DNA of 64,000 nt. It comes from a bacterium (lineage in GTDB: Bacteria > UBA8248). Shown here in pieces: positions 42,012 through 51,136 of this stretch (position 1 is its first letter; every line of letters starts with the position of its first letter). The notes beneath the pieces were generated by a model. The model saw nothing but the letters and a program-made list of their open reading frames with translations, was not told the DNA's origin and did no database searches. The stretch covers positions 62,001 to 126,000 of the forward strand of contig JAJDYR010000044.1 in assembly GCA_022825065.1 (NCBI GenBank), given 5' to 3'. The translations under genes were made by a program, and so were the position numbers.

Positions 42012-42539
42012 GTGATAAAGAAAATCGATTTCTCCGACTGGCTCATGGAATTTACACGTCCTGAAATCATCTGGTATGTAAAACGGCTCGCCGCCAGTGA
42101 TACGCTGGCCTTGAATGAAGACGATGCCGGTCCACGCATTCATCGTGATTTCCTGTTTTCCATCTTTCCATCTCTCAACCAGCCGGAGTCGGAAAATCCC
42201 GATATTCGTTTCCCGCTCTATATCGACTCTCACGCTGATCATCGAACTGGCCGTGCCGTCTGGTACAACAACAAGCTTCGTGGCGGGATGAGGGATGAGG
42301 CGCGGCTGAGTGATTGTGGCGGTAGCGTCTCGGCGCTGCTCGATTCGGAAAGCACGGGCGCTCTCGCTATATTCGCCTTTCTTCGGAATCAAGCGGGAGC
42401 AACTAGGGAAGCCCACGTCTGGGTCTGTGAATCAGTACTAGAAGAAGAACTTGCCGAATATAGGGTTGGGTGGCCTGTCGAACCCGGCCAACAACTAATC
42501 TGGTCACCTATTCACGGGTCTTCGTTCGTTTATGATTAA
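42012..42539 (+). CDS. EcoRII-N-type DNA-binding domain protein, probably truncated
   Basis: About 175 residues from the GTG at 42012 (AAGGGG upstream); an ATG at 41967 is an alternative without a ribosome site. The segment WYVKRLAASDTLALNEDDAG, then DSHADHRTGRAVWYNNK and GSVSALLDSESTGALAIFAF is the N-terminal effector DNA-binding domain of EcoRII-like restriction enzymes. The catalytic C-terminal domain is absent and no methyltransferase is adjacent, so this may be a remnant, or a stand-alone DNA-binding protein. It lies in the same A/T-rich patch as the DUF3883 nuclease. Confidence 0.7.
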   Translation: MIKKIDFSDWLMEFTRPEIIWYVKRLAASDTLALNEDDAGPRIHRDFLFSIFPSLNQPESENPDIRFPLYIDSHADHRTGRAVWYNNKLRGGMRDEARLSDCGGSVSALLDSESTGALAIFAFLRNQAGATREAHVWVCESVLEEELAEYRVGWPVEPGQQLIWSPIHGSSFVYD

Positions 42540-42703
42540 AAGCTATTGCAAGCTGTCGCCTATCCCCTAAAAGATTCCTCCGGGCTTGGCTTGAATCTCT
42601 CTCGACTGGATTGAAGAGCGCTCACCCTGAAAATGTTCGCCCCGAATTGATCACCCACGAAAGTTCCATCGATGATGTGAGACTCCTGAACTTCTCGTAG
42701 CCC

Positions 42704-43168
42704 TCACTCCCCCATACGCATTCTGTTTCTCGCTCGGGCATCGACGGAGAGGGGGCCGCTTCCCAGGAGGAGGATGGCGACCGTGGCGAGGAGGAGGAAC
42801 AGCGAGTATTCGTATCCGCCGGCGACGGCGGCGCCGGTCTGGGGGTTCGTGACGATGCCGTGCATGAAAAAGCCCTGGCCGAGGTGCACGAACGCTGCGG
42901 CGCCCGCCATGATGGGAACGTTCATCAAGGCGCCCAGGCGGGCGTAGAGCCCGATGACGAGGAGCGCCCCGCCGACCAGGTGGCCCAGCACGACGGCCCA
43001 CGCGCTGACGGTGGGCAGAGGGATGCCCATCGACGCGTTCAGGGCGGCGAGGCGATCCACGCCGACCACCAGCCAGCCGTAATAGCCGTGCAGAACGTAG
43101 TAGACGCCCAGAGAGACGCGAAGCAGGGCGATTCCGTATGTCTGGTACGGCCTCAACCTTGGATTCAT
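42704..43168 (-). CDS. DoxX-family membrane protein
   Basis: 154 residues from the ATG at 43168 (GGGGA upstream). Four hydrophobic helices (TYGIALLRVSLGVYYVLHGY, VLGHLVGGALLVIGLYA, PIMAGAAAFVHLGQGFFMHG, YSLFLLLATVAILLLG) match the DoxX/DUF6326-type fold. Inner-membrane protein of uncertain role; some DoxX members act with quinones or thiosulfate. No partner gene. Confidence 0.85.
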   Translation of the reverse strand: MNPRLRPYQTYGIALLRVSLGVYYVLHGYYGWLVVGVDRLAALNASMGIPLPTVSAWAVVLGHLVGGALLVIGLYARLGALMNVPIMAGAAAFVHLGQGFFMHGIVTNPQTGAAVAGGYEYSLFLLLATVAILLLGSGPLSVDARARNRMRMGE

Positions 43169-43651
43169 CGACTCTTCCCCAATCGATATAAAGGTGTATT
43201 TTCTCGCAATCGCGCAAATCGTGCCACCCCTCCCGAAAGGGGGTGTGGGAAAAGTCCCTGAGAGGGTAATGGCGACCCCCTTGAAAGCGAAATCCCATAA
43301 CGGCAACCCCCCCTACCCCCCCTTGCCAGGGGGGTAAAAAAAGGCAATGAGACCTCGCCGGGCTGAGAGGGGTTTTGATTTTTCTTGCCCCCCTGACAAG
43401 GGGGGGTAGGGGGGGGTTGCTTTTCGACGAGGGGGGGCGGGAGTTCACGCGAAAGCAACCTTCCCGCTAAAGGCGATGTCCCCCGACAAGGACTTCTCCA
43501 CCAGTCCGCAAAAAGGCGGGGCGATTTCACCCGCGCGTGAAATGTGATAGAAGCTGATCGCGGTTTCGGCGCAGCGCGCCGGGCCGCTCTCGTGCGGGGC
43601 AACCATCTCCTCCGGCGTCGCCACCCAAAACATGAAGGCAATCATCCGAAA
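43169..43651. repeat. Intergenic repeat region with a C7/G7 palindrome
   Basis: A degenerate end (GGGAAAAGTCCCTGAGAGGG) lies near 43248, followed by AATGGCGACCCCC as seen at 468, then one full C7/G7 element (43302-43420). A 66-codon minus-strand frame at 43445-43645 has G/C-ending codons but no ribosome site. Confidence 0.6.
43302..43420 (-). repeat. C7/G7 palindromic repeat, copy 4
   Basis: Full-length element with the inner part reversed relative to copy 1 (the order is now ...AATGAGACC then GGGGTTTTGATTTTTC). Confidence 0.85.
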
Positions 43652-44368
43652 ATGAGCGAAACCGGAAAAAAACTCTCCTACAAGAACTTCATCATCCCGC
43701 TCGTCCTCGTCCTCGTCCTCGTCGCCTTCTTCTACTCGGGGCTGGGCCGCTACCTCACCTTCGAGACCTTGCGGGAAAACCAGAGCCTGCTCAAGGGGTG
43801 GGTGCGCAATAACGGCGCGCTCGCCGTCATCGCCTACATGCTCGCCTACGCGGCGGTCACGATTTTCTCCCTCCCCGGCGGCCTGGTGATGAGCATCACG
43901 GGAGGCTTCCTGTTCGGGACGGTCTGGGGGGCGCTCTATATCGTCGTGGGCGCGACGGCGGGGGCGACGGTTCTCTTCATCGCGGCCAAGACCTCGCTCG
44001 GCGACCCCTTGCGCGCGAAGGCCGGCCCCTGGCTCCAGAAGATGGAAGAAGGCTTTCAGGAGAACGCGCTGAGCTACCTGCTGGTTCTAAGACTCGTACC
44101 CTTGTTCCCCTTTTTCGTGGTGAACCTCGTGCCTGCGTTCCTGGGGGTGTCCCTAAGCGTCTACTTTATCGGCACGTTCCTAGGCATCATTCCCGGCTCG
44201 TTCGTCTTCGCCTCGGTGGGCGCGGGGCTCGGCAGCATATTCGAGGCGGGGGGCGAGTTCTCCGCCAAGGGCATACTCACGCCCCAGGTCATGCTCGCGC
44301 TGGTGGGTCTCGCGGTTCTCTCCCTCATCCCCGTGGTCTACAAGAAGATAAAATCGAAAGAGAGCTGA
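43652..44368 (+). CDS. TVP38/VTT-domain membrane protein
   Basis: 238 residues from the ATG at 43652. About six membrane segments; the VTT (SNARE-associated/DedA-like) pattern is plain in SLPGGLVMSITGGFLFG, then LRLVPLFPFFVVNLVPAFLG and GTFLGIIPGSFVFASVGAG. Family members are thought to move lipids or ions across the inner membrane. No partner gene; a methyltransferase gene converges from the other side with a few bases between stops. Confidence 0.88.
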   Translation: MSETGKKLSYKNFIIPLVLVLVLVAFFYSGLGRYLTFETLRENQSLLKGWVRNNGALAVIAYMLAYAAVTIFSLPGGLVMSITGGFLFGTVWGALYIVVGATAGATVLFIAAKTSLGDPLRAKAGPWLQKMEEGFQENALSYLLVLRLVPLFPFFVVNLVPAFLGVSLSVYFIGTFLGIIPGSFVFASVGAGLGSIFEAGGEFSAKGILTPQVMLALVGLAVLSLIPVVYKKIKSKES

Positions 44369-44372
44369 TCCC

Positions 44373-45161
44373 TCAAAGCGGTTTTTCGGCTACGAACAGA
44401 TACCTGTAATGCGCAAAGAAATAAGCGCCCGCCTCGCCCTGTTCCCGCAAGTCGTCCGCCCAGGCATCCACCTCTTCCTGCGCGAGAGCAGTGCGCTCCG
44501 GCAAGACGCCCTGAAACATGCGGATGAAGTGAAAACTGAAGCGCTCGGGCCCGTAGACGGTGTCGAGTACGGGAATCGCGTGGGCTGACGCATCGACGAA
44601 GCCCGCCGCCTCGATCCTGCGTTTGAGCGTGAGCGGCAGCCTTTGATGGGCGAAGCCCTCCAGCCAACCGGCCATCACCCGATCGCAGAGCGCCGCATCC
44701 TTGCAGCGCCACGTCGTGGAGCCCCAGTCGGCGTCGCTGACCGCGAGCCGTCCGCCGGGCTTCAGGGCGCGGTGAAACTCGCGCAAGGCCGCATCCACGT
44801 CAGCCACGAACTCGAGCGTCTGCACGCTCACGCAGGCGTCGAAAGACTCGTCTTCGAACGGGAGTGACACGGCGTCGGCGATTTGAAAGTCGACCCAGGG
44901 CGTATCGGCGCAGCGCGCCCGGGCGATCCCGACCATCGCTTCGCTGATGTCCACGCCGCGCACGCAGCCCGCCGGACCGACCACCTGCGCCATCTCGTCG
45001 GCGAACAGACCGGGGCCGGAACCCACGTCCAGAACGCGCGCGCCGGGGGTGAGACGCAAAGCCTCTATCGTCCGCCGCCTGGCCTCCACCATGTCCCGCG
45101 TCTGGTATATGGCCTCGGCGCGGCGCGAGGCGCGCTCATCGAAATCCATCGTGTCGTTCAT
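44373..45161 (-). CDS. SAM-dependent methyltransferase, class I
   Basis: 262 residues from the ATG at 45161 (45149 is an alternative). Motif I is VLDVGSGPGLFADEMAQVVG with GVDISEAMV as acidic loop, motif II FEDESFDACVSVQTLEF and motif III LKPGGRLAVSDAD. Methyltransferase_11 type; likely acts on a small molecule or lipid. Substrate unknown. It lies between the VTT protein and a repeat cluster. Confidence 0.87.
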   Translation of the reverse strand: MNDTMDFDERASRRAEAIYQTRDMVEARRRTIEALRLTPGARVLDVGSGPGLFADEMAQVVGPAGCVRGVDISEAMVGIARARCADTPWVDFQIADAVSLPFEDESFDACVSVQTLEFVADVDAALREFHRALKPGGRLAVSDADWGSTTWRCKDAALCDRVMAGWLEGFAHQRLPLTLKRRIEAAGFVDASAHAIPVLDTVYGPERFSFHFIRMFQGVLPERTALAQEEVDAWADDLREQGEAGAYFFAHYRYLFVAEKPL

Positions 45162-45523
45162 GGATGCGCTCCATATCGGTGGTTCTCCGTCTCTGGATGG
45201 GGTATCGGTTCGGGTATGATTTTGTAGGGGCGGACCCATGTGTCCGCCCGGCAGATCGCACTTGGCCTCGTAGGGATTGTTGAAAAAGTCCCCTTTTCAG
45301 GGGGTAGAAGGGACACCCCTCTTGACTGAAAAACCACCCCCCCCTACCCCCCCTTAACAGGGGGGTATAAAAAGGCCATACGCCCCCGCCGGGTTGAAAG
45401 GGCTTTGTTTTTTCTTGCCCCCCTGACAAGGGGGGGTAGGGGGGGTTGGTTTATGGAGTTTCCCTTTCAAGGAGTTTTTCAACAACCCCATATATTATGT
45501 ACGCACCTACGATTCGAGGATGC
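45162..45523. repeat. TIR-bounded intergenic repeat
   Basis: Hairpin of the GTAGGGGC family at 45224-45250, then a composite from GGGATTGTTGAAAAAGTCCC (from 45273) to the inverted GTTTTTCAACAACCCC (to 45489), which encloses one C7/G7 palindrome. Confidence 0.7.
45331..45451 (-). repeat. C7/G7 palindromic repeat, copy 5
   Basis: Full-length, reversed inner part; the arms read AACCACCCCCCCCTACC and GGGGTAGGGGGGGTTGG. Confidence 0.85.
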
Positions 45524-45919
45524 CTACGCGCCCTTGAAATATTCTTCGTCCTCGGGCCGGGGCTTCCAGTTCGGGTTGGTGGGCCATTCCTTGTGGCGCG
45601 AGAGCTTGTCGCCCCCGTAGCGCACCCGGTAGAGCAGCGTGCGCTCGGAGCCGTTCGTGTACTCATGAAGCTCGCCCGGAGGATGGACGATGAAGGAGCC
45701 TGGGATCACGTCCACCTCGCCGGTGGGGGTCTTCATCCTGCCGCCGCCCTTGTAGCAGAAATAGATCTCCGTGGCGTAGGGGTGGCAGTGGTAGGGGCTC
45801 ACCTGGCCGGGCTCCCAGCAGGCCACCGTCACGTCGCCCTCCTCGTAGCGGCCCAGAATCTTCTCCACGTGCTTTTCGGTGCTGAATTCCTTTTCCTTTT
45901 CCAGATCGAAAACGTGCAT
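45524..45919 (-). CDS. Single-domain cupin protein
   Basis: 131 residues from the ATG at 45919 with AGGAGA upstream. Metal motif HCHPYATEIYFCYKGGG and second motif HPPGELHEYTNG give the usual His and Glu ligands. A soluble, single-barrel enzyme or binding protein; substrate unknown. A C-terminal WPTNPNWKPRPEDEEYF tail is characteristic. Own promoter not recognised. Confidence 0.85.
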   Translation of the reverse strand: MHVFDLEKEKEFSTEKHVEKILGRYEEGDVTVACWEPGQVSPYHCHPYATEIYFCYKGGGRMKTPTGEVDVIPGSFIVHPPGELHEYTNGSERTLLYRVRYGGDKLSRHKEWPTNPNWKPRPEDEEYFKGA

Positions 45920-46352
45920 CTTCTTCTCCTGTGTGTATGACTTCCGCACGAACAAAGGGAGCGCACGCGCGGCTGCCAAAAAACCGGTATGCGACCCCTA
46001 CCAATATCTTTCCCCGTTAAGGAGAATTCCAAATCCACTCCCCCTTGAGGGGGTTGTTGAAAAAGCCCTTCCCGCCCGGAATTCACCACCGCCGGAATGA
46101 CGGCCAAAACCCGAAACAGGGCGGCGGCGCAGGCTCTCGCCTTGAAAACCAACCCCCCCTACCCCCCCTTGTCAGGGGGGTAAAAAAAGAAAGACCCCAT
46201 CGTCGGGGGCAAGAAAAAACAAAAGCCCCCCTGCCGGCCGCGGGCCTCGCCTTTTCATACCCCCCTGACAAGGGGGGGGGTAGGGGGGGTTGCCTTTATC
46301 CCCTGATATAGGAGGCTTTTCAACAACCCCGCGCGCGGCCCCCATGAACTCC
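45920..46352. repeat. TIR-bounded intergenic repeat
   Basis: After a 130-bp upstream region of the cupin gene comes a composite from GGGGTTGTTGAAAAAGCC (46050) to GGCTTTTCAACAACCCC (46314-46330). Inside are the ACCGCCGGAATGACGGCC spacer shared with 17331-17395 and a long C7/G7 palindrome. Confidence 0.7.
46147..46294 (+). repeat. C7/G7 palindromic repeat, copy 6 (long form)
   Basis: The inner part is about 30 bp longer than in other copies because a second CAAGAAAAAACAAAAG block follows GAAAGACCCCATCGTCGG. Confidence 0.8.
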
Positions 46353-47720
46353 TTACAGCCCGCTGAACTCCTCGCAGATGGCGGCCATCCACTTGGCCCC
46401 GTCGATGAGGTCCGCGATTTTCAGGTTCTCGTTCGCGCTGTGCGTGCGCGAGGTAATGCGGCCCACCCCGGTCGAGGAAAGCGGAATCCCCAGGTGCTTG
46501 AGCACGATATAGGTCGGCGTGCTGCCGTTGCCGAAGGGGTTGATGATGGCGTCCTCCCCGTAGAGCCGCTGCGCCGCCGCGTTGCACGCCTTCACGATAT
46601 CGGCCTCGGGGTCGCTCTTCGCCGGGTAGGAGGTGAACAGAAGCTCCACCCCGATGTCCTCGAAGCCGTGCCTGTCCAGGTGCGCGCGCACGCAGTCCCT
46701 TATCTTGTAGGGGTCCTGGTCCGGCACGAGGCGGCAGTCTATCTTGGCCCGCGCGCGGGCGGAGACGATGGTCTTCACCCCCTCGCCGGTGTAGCCGCCG
46801 TCGAAGCCCGCGATGTTGAAAGTGGGGTTCGCGAGGTGGCGGCGGGGCAGGTCCTCGTCCTTCATGTCGAGGAGGAACTTCCTGAGCTCGAACTTCTCGA
46901 TGCGCTCCGCGCCGTTGTAGGGCAGCACGCGGCGGATGAGTTCGTCCTCGATCTCGGTGATGGGCAGCACGTCGTCGTAGAAGCCCTCCACCAGCACGTT
47001 CTCGTCCTGGTCCTTCATGGTCGAGAGCGCCCACGTCATCCGCCAGGCCGCGTTCTCGTATATCTGGGCGTTCGAGCTGTGGAAGTCCACGTTCGCCGTC
47101 CGGCAGGTGAGCTCCATGTAGCAAAGCCCCTTGTTGCCGAGCGATAGCACGGGGGTATCGACGCGCGTGGTGTTGTCCTCCCAGACGCAGCCGTCCGCCG
47201 CGAGCAGGTCGGTGTTTTCCTTCACGAAAGGCTCGAGCGAGGGGCTTCCCACTTCTTCCTCGCCCTCGATGATGTACTTGACCGAACACGGCAGCTCGCC
47301 GCGCACCGCGAGAAACGCCTCGAACGCCGCGAGGCGGCTCATGATGTTGCCCTTGTTGTCCGTCGCCCCTCTCGCGATGACGGCGCCGTCGACAATCTCC
47401 GCATCGAAAGGCGGCGTGTCCCATTCCGAGAGCGGCTCGGCCGGCTGTACGTCGTAGTGGTTGTAGAAGAGAAGCGTCTTGTCTCCCCCGCCTCCCAAGC
47501 GCGCCGTAAGAATCGGGTTGCCTCCCGTCTCATGGAGCGTCGTCTCAAGGCCTGAGCGCGCCACGCGGGCCTCCAGCAGGGCCGCCATCTCCCTGATCCC
47601 CACGTTCGTCGTCGAGATGCTCGGCTGGCGGCAGAGTTCCTGCAAATCGGCCACGAAGCGGTCCGCGTTCTCGTCGATATAGTCCAGCACTTCCCGGAAG
47701 TCCTTCCCCTCGCTCATCAC
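46353..47720 (-). CDS. M20-family metallopeptidase / dipeptidase
   Basis: 455 residues; the first two codons are both Met, so 47717 is an equal start. Zinc ligands follow the M20 scheme: YNHYDVQPAEP (His, Asp), GATDNKGNI (bridging Asp), EGEEEVGS (catalytic Glu then metal Glu), a later Asp (DCRLVPDQDP) and RTHSANENL (His). Such enzymes cleave dipeptides or acyl-amino acids with a Zn pair. Divergent from the alpha/beta hydrolase at 47901. Confidence 0.9.
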   Translation of the reverse strand: MMSEGKDFREVLDYIDENADRFVADLQELCRQPSISTTNVGIREMAALLEARVARSGLETTLHETGGNPILTARLGGGGDKTLLFYNHYDVQPAEPLSEWDTPPFDAEIVDGAVIARGATDNKGNIMSRLAAFEAFLAVRGELPCSVKYIIEGEEEVGSPSLEPFVKENTDLLAADGCVWEDNTTRVDTPVLSLGNKGLCYMELTCRTANVDFHSSNAQIYENAAWRMTWALSTMKDQDENVLVEGFYDDVLPITEIEDELIRRVLPYNGAERIEKFELRKFLLDMKDEDLPRRHLANPTFNIAGFDGGYTGEGVKTIVSARARAKIDCRLVPDQDPYKIRDCVRAHLDRHGFEDIGVELLFTSYPAKSDPEADIVKACNAAAQRLYGEDAIINPFGNGSTPTYIVLKHLGIPLSSTGVGRITSRTHSANENLKIADLIDGAKWMAAICEEFSGL

Positions 47721-47900
47721 ATACTCCTCTTTCGCAAATCACCCGCGGTCGGCCTATCGGTTTGATTATCGGCGTGGAACAAAGATATGATCCCGTGCGC
47801 TTACATTCAACCCGAAAACCCGCATTCGCGCGACTCAGACCCGGGCGTCTCGCCTCGTGGATTCCGCCGCGTCATGAATGCGACGCGAAGGAGGTTCCAC

Positions 47901-49076
47901 ATGCCCGAAGCACCCGCGAACACGAACTGGTACACGTACTTTCCCGAGGACTACCGCTGGTCGGCCGCCATCTGCGGCATGGTGTCGAGCGCGCAGTGGG
48001 GCGGGACCGAGATCGGCGAGGTCGACAAGGTCTGCCGCCGGCTCTACAAGAAGCTCGGCGACGACAACCTGTGGTTCCGCGAGTGGGACCGCATGGGCGA
48101 CACCGTGCGGGACCTGGGCCGCGCCGCCGAGCGCAAGAAGCGAAACCTCTCCGCCGCCACCCACTACAAGCGCGCCACCTGCTACTACCAGATGGGCGAG
48201 CGTTTCCGGACGCCCAAGGACAAGCGCGCGGTCGCCACGTTCAAGAAATCACTCGACACCTTCCGCCGCTTCGTGCGCCTGACGGACAGGCCCAGAATCG
48301 AGGCCGTGGAAGTCCCCTTCGAGGGCAGGAAGAAACTCCCCGGCTATCTGGTGCACGCGGAGAACACGCGGAAGAGAAAGCCCCCCGTCGTCGTCTTCTT
48401 CGACGGGCTCGACGTGACGAAGGAGCTCCAGTTCACGCGCGGCGTGGAGGATCTGGTGCGCCGGGGCATGAGCTGTCTGGTGATGGACGGCCCCGGCACG
48501 GGCGAGGCCATCCGCCTGCGCAACATCTACCTGCGCCCCGATTATGAAGTGGCGGGCTCCGCCGCGCTCGATTATCTCGAAACGAGAAACGACGTGGACG
48601 CCAGGAACGCCGGCGTCATGGCCGTAAGCCTGGGCGGCTACTACGCGCCGCGCATCGCCAGCATGGAGCATAGATACAAGGCGTGTCTCGCCTGGGGGGC
48701 GATCTGGGACTACCACGCCACCTGGAAAAAGCGCATCGACGCTTCCTTCAAGGCGGAACTCTCCGTGCCGGGCCACCACATCCAGTGGATCCTGAACGCC
48801 GACTCGCTCGACGACGCCCTGGTCAAGCTCGAGGGCTTCCGGCTCGACGGCGTCGTGCAGAACATGCGGTGTCCCTTCCTCGTCACGCACGGGGCGGACG
48901 ACAAGCAGATCCCGCTCCGGGACGCCAAGGCGCTCTATAACGCCGTGGGCTCCAAGGACAAGACGCTCAAGGTCTTCACCGTAAAGGAAGGCGGCTCCCA
49001 GCACTGCCAGCGCGACAACTACGCCATCGGCACGGCCTACATGTTCGACTGGCTCCAGGAGAAACTCTGCGGGTAG
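47901..49076 (+). CDS. Alpha/beta hydrolase (DUF1100/FrsA-like), copy 1
   Basis: 391 residues from the ATG at 47901 (GAAGGAGG upstream). The first ~130 residues form a helical cap that includes YYQMGERFRTPKDKRAV; the hydrolase core follows with VVVFFDGLDVTKE, nucleophile elbow AVSLGGYYAP (Ser), acid in THGADDKQIP (Asp) and His in GGSQHC. This fits 2,6-dihydroxypseudooxynicotine hydrolase- and FrsA-like enzymes that cleave C-C or ester bonds. A paralog with more than half of the residues the same lies at 51475 in the same orientation. Confidence 0.88.
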   Translation: MPEAPANTNWYTYFPEDYRWSAAICGMVSSAQWGGTEIGEVDKVCRRLYKKLGDDNLWFREWDRMGDTVRDLGRAAERKKRNLSAATHYKRATCYYQMGERFRTPKDKRAVATFKKSLDTFRRFVRLTDRPRIEAVEVPFEGRKKLPGYLVHAENTRKRKPPVVVFFDGLDVTKELQFTRGVEDLVRRGMSCLVMDGPGTGEAIRLRNIYLRPDYEVAGSAALDYLETRNDVDARNAGVMAVSLGGYYAPRIASMEHRYKACLAWGAIWDYHATWKKRIDASFKAELSVPGHHIQWILNADSLDDALVKLEGFRLDGVVQNMRCPFLVTHGADDKQIPLRDAKALYNAVGSKDKTLKVFTVKEGGSQHCQRDNYAIGTAYMFDWLQEKLCG

Positions 49077-49450
49077 GGGGGATGTTCGCATGATGCGGTG
49101 GTGGTTGCAGGGACCGGCCCCCGTGCCTGTCCTGAGGCCGCTGCCCCGGGACGTCCCCCGTGATCGCTTTTGTAGGGACAGGTCGCGACCTGTCCCTGCG
49201 GGGATGGCGAACAAATCGGAACCACTTCCCCCTTGAGAGTCATACCTACCCGGGGAGAAAGAAATTCACTCCCCCCTTGAGGGGGATACCCCATAAGGCA
49301 ACCCCCCCCTACCCCCCCTTGTCAGGGGGGCAAGAAAAAGCAAAACCCTCTCAGCCCGGCGGGGGCGCATCGCCTTTTTATACCCCCCTGACAAGGGGGG
49401 GTAGGGGGGTTGCCTTTGTCCCCTGACAAGAAGGGGTTTTTCAACAGCCC
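49077..49450. repeat. Intergenic repeat cluster
   Basis: Two hairpins (49107-49132, 49172-49199), a full C7/G7 palindrome and the end GTTTTTCAACAGCCC (49433-49449) that runs up to the start of the next gene. Confidence 0.65.
49297..49414 (+). repeat. C7/G7 palindromic repeat, copy 7
   Basis: Full-length element in the orientation of copy 1; the right arm has one G fewer in its last run. Confidence 0.85.
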
Positions 49451-50377
49451 ATGGCCACCTTCCACACCCACGTCATCGTCGACTGGTCGGCGCGCTCGAA
49501 ACCGAGCCCCGTCCGTCCAACGAAGGACGCCATCTGGTGGACCGCCGCCAGAGACGGCGTGGTGGACGAACCCGCCTACGCACGCACCCGCCATGACGCC
49601 GTGGAGCGTCTGGCCGATCTGATCGCCACGGAAATCGACGCCGCTCGCCGCGTATTGATCGGCTTCGATTTTCCCTTCGGCTACCCGGCAGGGGTGGCGG
49701 CGCATCTAACGGGCGAGGCGTCCGCCCACGCGCTCCGGGACTGGCTTACGGCCCGCATCGAGGACGCCGGGGACAACGCCAACAACCGCTATCAAGTCGC
49801 GCAAGAGATCAACCGCTCTTATCCGGGGATCGGCCCCTTCTGGGGCCGCCCGGAAAGCTGGCGGTTCCCGGACGTGCCGACACGCGCATCGCGCCGTACT
49901 CACCGGGAGGCGCATCCTCCCGAGCGCCGTATCACCGACCTCCATGCCAGGGGAGCCAAGACAGTCTGGCAACTGGCCTACGCAGGCTCCGTCGGTTCAC
50001 AGGTGCTCCTCGGCCTCCCAATTCTCAAGCGCCTCGTCGAACATCCACTCATGGAAGGCCGCCTCGCCGTCTGGCCTTTCGATACCGGCTTGCGCGCGCC
50101 CGAAGCTCAGGGCGTCATCGCTGAGATCTATCCTTCTCTGCTCAGGAATGAGGTTCGAGAGCGCACGAATAAGGGCGAGATACCCGACGCCGCCCAAGTC
50201 CGCGTGAATGCGGAGGCCTTCGCCAGGCTCGACTTACAGGGCGGCCTCTCGCCCCTGTTCGAGGGCGCTCCTGATCTCGACGCCGACCAGCGGCGCATCA
50301 TCGAAACGGAAGAAGCCTGGATACTCGGCCTCGGCCATGAAGAGGCGCTCAGAAAGGCGCTGGGCCGACCTTTGTAA
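49451..50377 (+). CDS. DUF429-like/RNase H-fold hypothetical protein
   Basis: 308 residues. Start ATG at 49451, directly after repeat sequence. The N-terminal VIVDWSARSK and VLIGFDFPFGYP segments place conserved aspartates on strands as in RNase H-like DUF429 proteins; a later EIYPSLLRNEVR motif carries a third acidic position. Similar proteins are sometimes annotated with molybdopterin or cobalamin terms, without proof. Function unknown; the acidic triad would allow a nuclease or hydrolase. Confidence 0.6.
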   Translation: MATFHTHVIVDWSARSKPSPVRPTKDAIWWTAARDGVVDEPAYARTRHDAVERLADLIATEIDAARRVLIGFDFPFGYPAGVAAHLTGEASAHALRDWLTARIEDAGDNANNRYQVAQEINRSYPGIGPFWGRPESWRFPDVPTRASRRTHREAHPPERRITDLHARGAKTVWQLAYAGSVGSQVLLGLPILKRLVEHPLMEGRLAVWPFDTGLRAPEAQGVIAEIYPSLLRNEVRERTNKGEIPDAAQVRVNAEAFARLDLQGGLSPLFEGAPDLDADQRRIIETEEAWILGLGHEEALRKALGRPL

Positions 50378-50401
50378 GCGCGTTTCGTGAAAGGAATACC
50401 C

Positions 50402-50824
50402 TCACGCGCCCGCCCATGGGTCTATCACTTGAATACCGGTGTCGGAAAAATCCCGAACGTTGCGCGTCGCCACGGACATTCCACGCGCGATAGCGATCGC
50501 CGCGATCTGGCAATCCGGCTGCGAGATCGGACGTCCGATGACGCGCCGGTCGGCTGCAATCTCCGCATAGGCGCGCGCCGCATCGCTGTCGAACGGCAAA
50601 ACGCGGTGTGCAAATAAATCCCCGAGAGTTTGCTCGAAGGTATCCACAAGACCCCGGCGGCGCGCGCCTTCGGGCAAAAAGGCGATCCCAGCGCGGATTT
50701 CAGCCTCCGTAATCGCCGTCACGAACAACTCTCGCGACGGCTGGTTGTCCACCCAGGCGAGTACTTCCGGATTCGGGGAATCGCGCATCAATTCGGACAC
50801 CACGTTCGTATCGAGCAATACCAT
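50402..50824 (-). CDS. PIN-domain toxin, FitB/VapC type
   Basis: 140 residues. Acidic PIN residues: D5 (VLLDTNVVSE), E in ITEAEIRAGIAFLPEG, D in ISQPDCQIAAIA and D in NVRDFSDTGIQVIDPW. The FitB subgroup carries this AEIRAGI and NPW/DPW ending. Likely Mg-dependent RNase. The antitoxin gene lies 9 bp upstream on the same strand. Confidence 0.9.
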   Translation of the reverse strand: MVLLDTNVVSELMRDSPNPEVLAWVDNQPSRELFVTAITEAEIRAGIAFLPEGARRRGLVDTFEQTLGDLFAHRVLPFDSDAARAYAEIAADRRVIGRPISQPDCQIAAIAIARGMSVATRNVRDFSDTGIQVIDPWAGA

Positions 50825-50833
50825 CGCCGCCCC

Positions 50834-51085
50834 TCAATCGAAGCGGGGCGGTTCACGCATCGACTCGCGTGGCGGCAAATCCAACTCGACACCGCCGAAA
50901 GGTTTGAACCGTTCGTGGATCGCCGTCCCCAAACCCTTCACGGGCACTTCTTCCCGCCCGACCGCCTCGCGCAGGATCACTCGCGCTTCCTCTTCCATCG
51001 AACGGCCGTTCTCCGCCGCCCGCACGCGAAGGCGCGTTTTCACGTCGTCGTCGAGATTGCGTATTGTGATGCTCGCCATTTCCAT
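50834..51085 (-). CDS. FitA-like ribbon-helix-helix antitoxin
   Basis: 83 residues (ATG at 51085; the Met at 51079 is an alternative). The ribbon-helix-helix ASITIRNLDDDVKTRLRVRA, AENGRSMEEEARVILREAV is typical of FitA; the C-terminal tail (FGGVELDLPPRESMR) is expected to enter the toxin active site. Probably represses from the palindrome at 51120. Confidence 0.9.
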   Translation of the reverse strand: MEMASITIRNLDDDVKTRLRVRAAENGRSMEEEARVILREAVGREEVPVKGLGTAIHERFKPFGGVELDLPPRESMREPPRFD

Positions 51086-51119
51086 GCCCTCCTGTTACGC
51101 CGGATTTCACCCTATCATG

Positions 51120-51136
51120 TGATTGCATTGCAATCA
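51120..51136 (-). promoter_or_regulatory. FitAB operator palindrome
   Basis: TGATTGCA-T-TGCAATCA, perfect 8-bp arms around one base, 34 bp upstream of the antitoxin start. Typical binding site for an RHH antitoxin dimer. Confidence 0.7.

Noticed and set aside
43445..43645. 66-codon minus-strand frame between a repeat and the VTT-protein gene
   Set aside because: G/C-ending codons make it look coding, but there is no ribosome site and no family match; kept only as a note.
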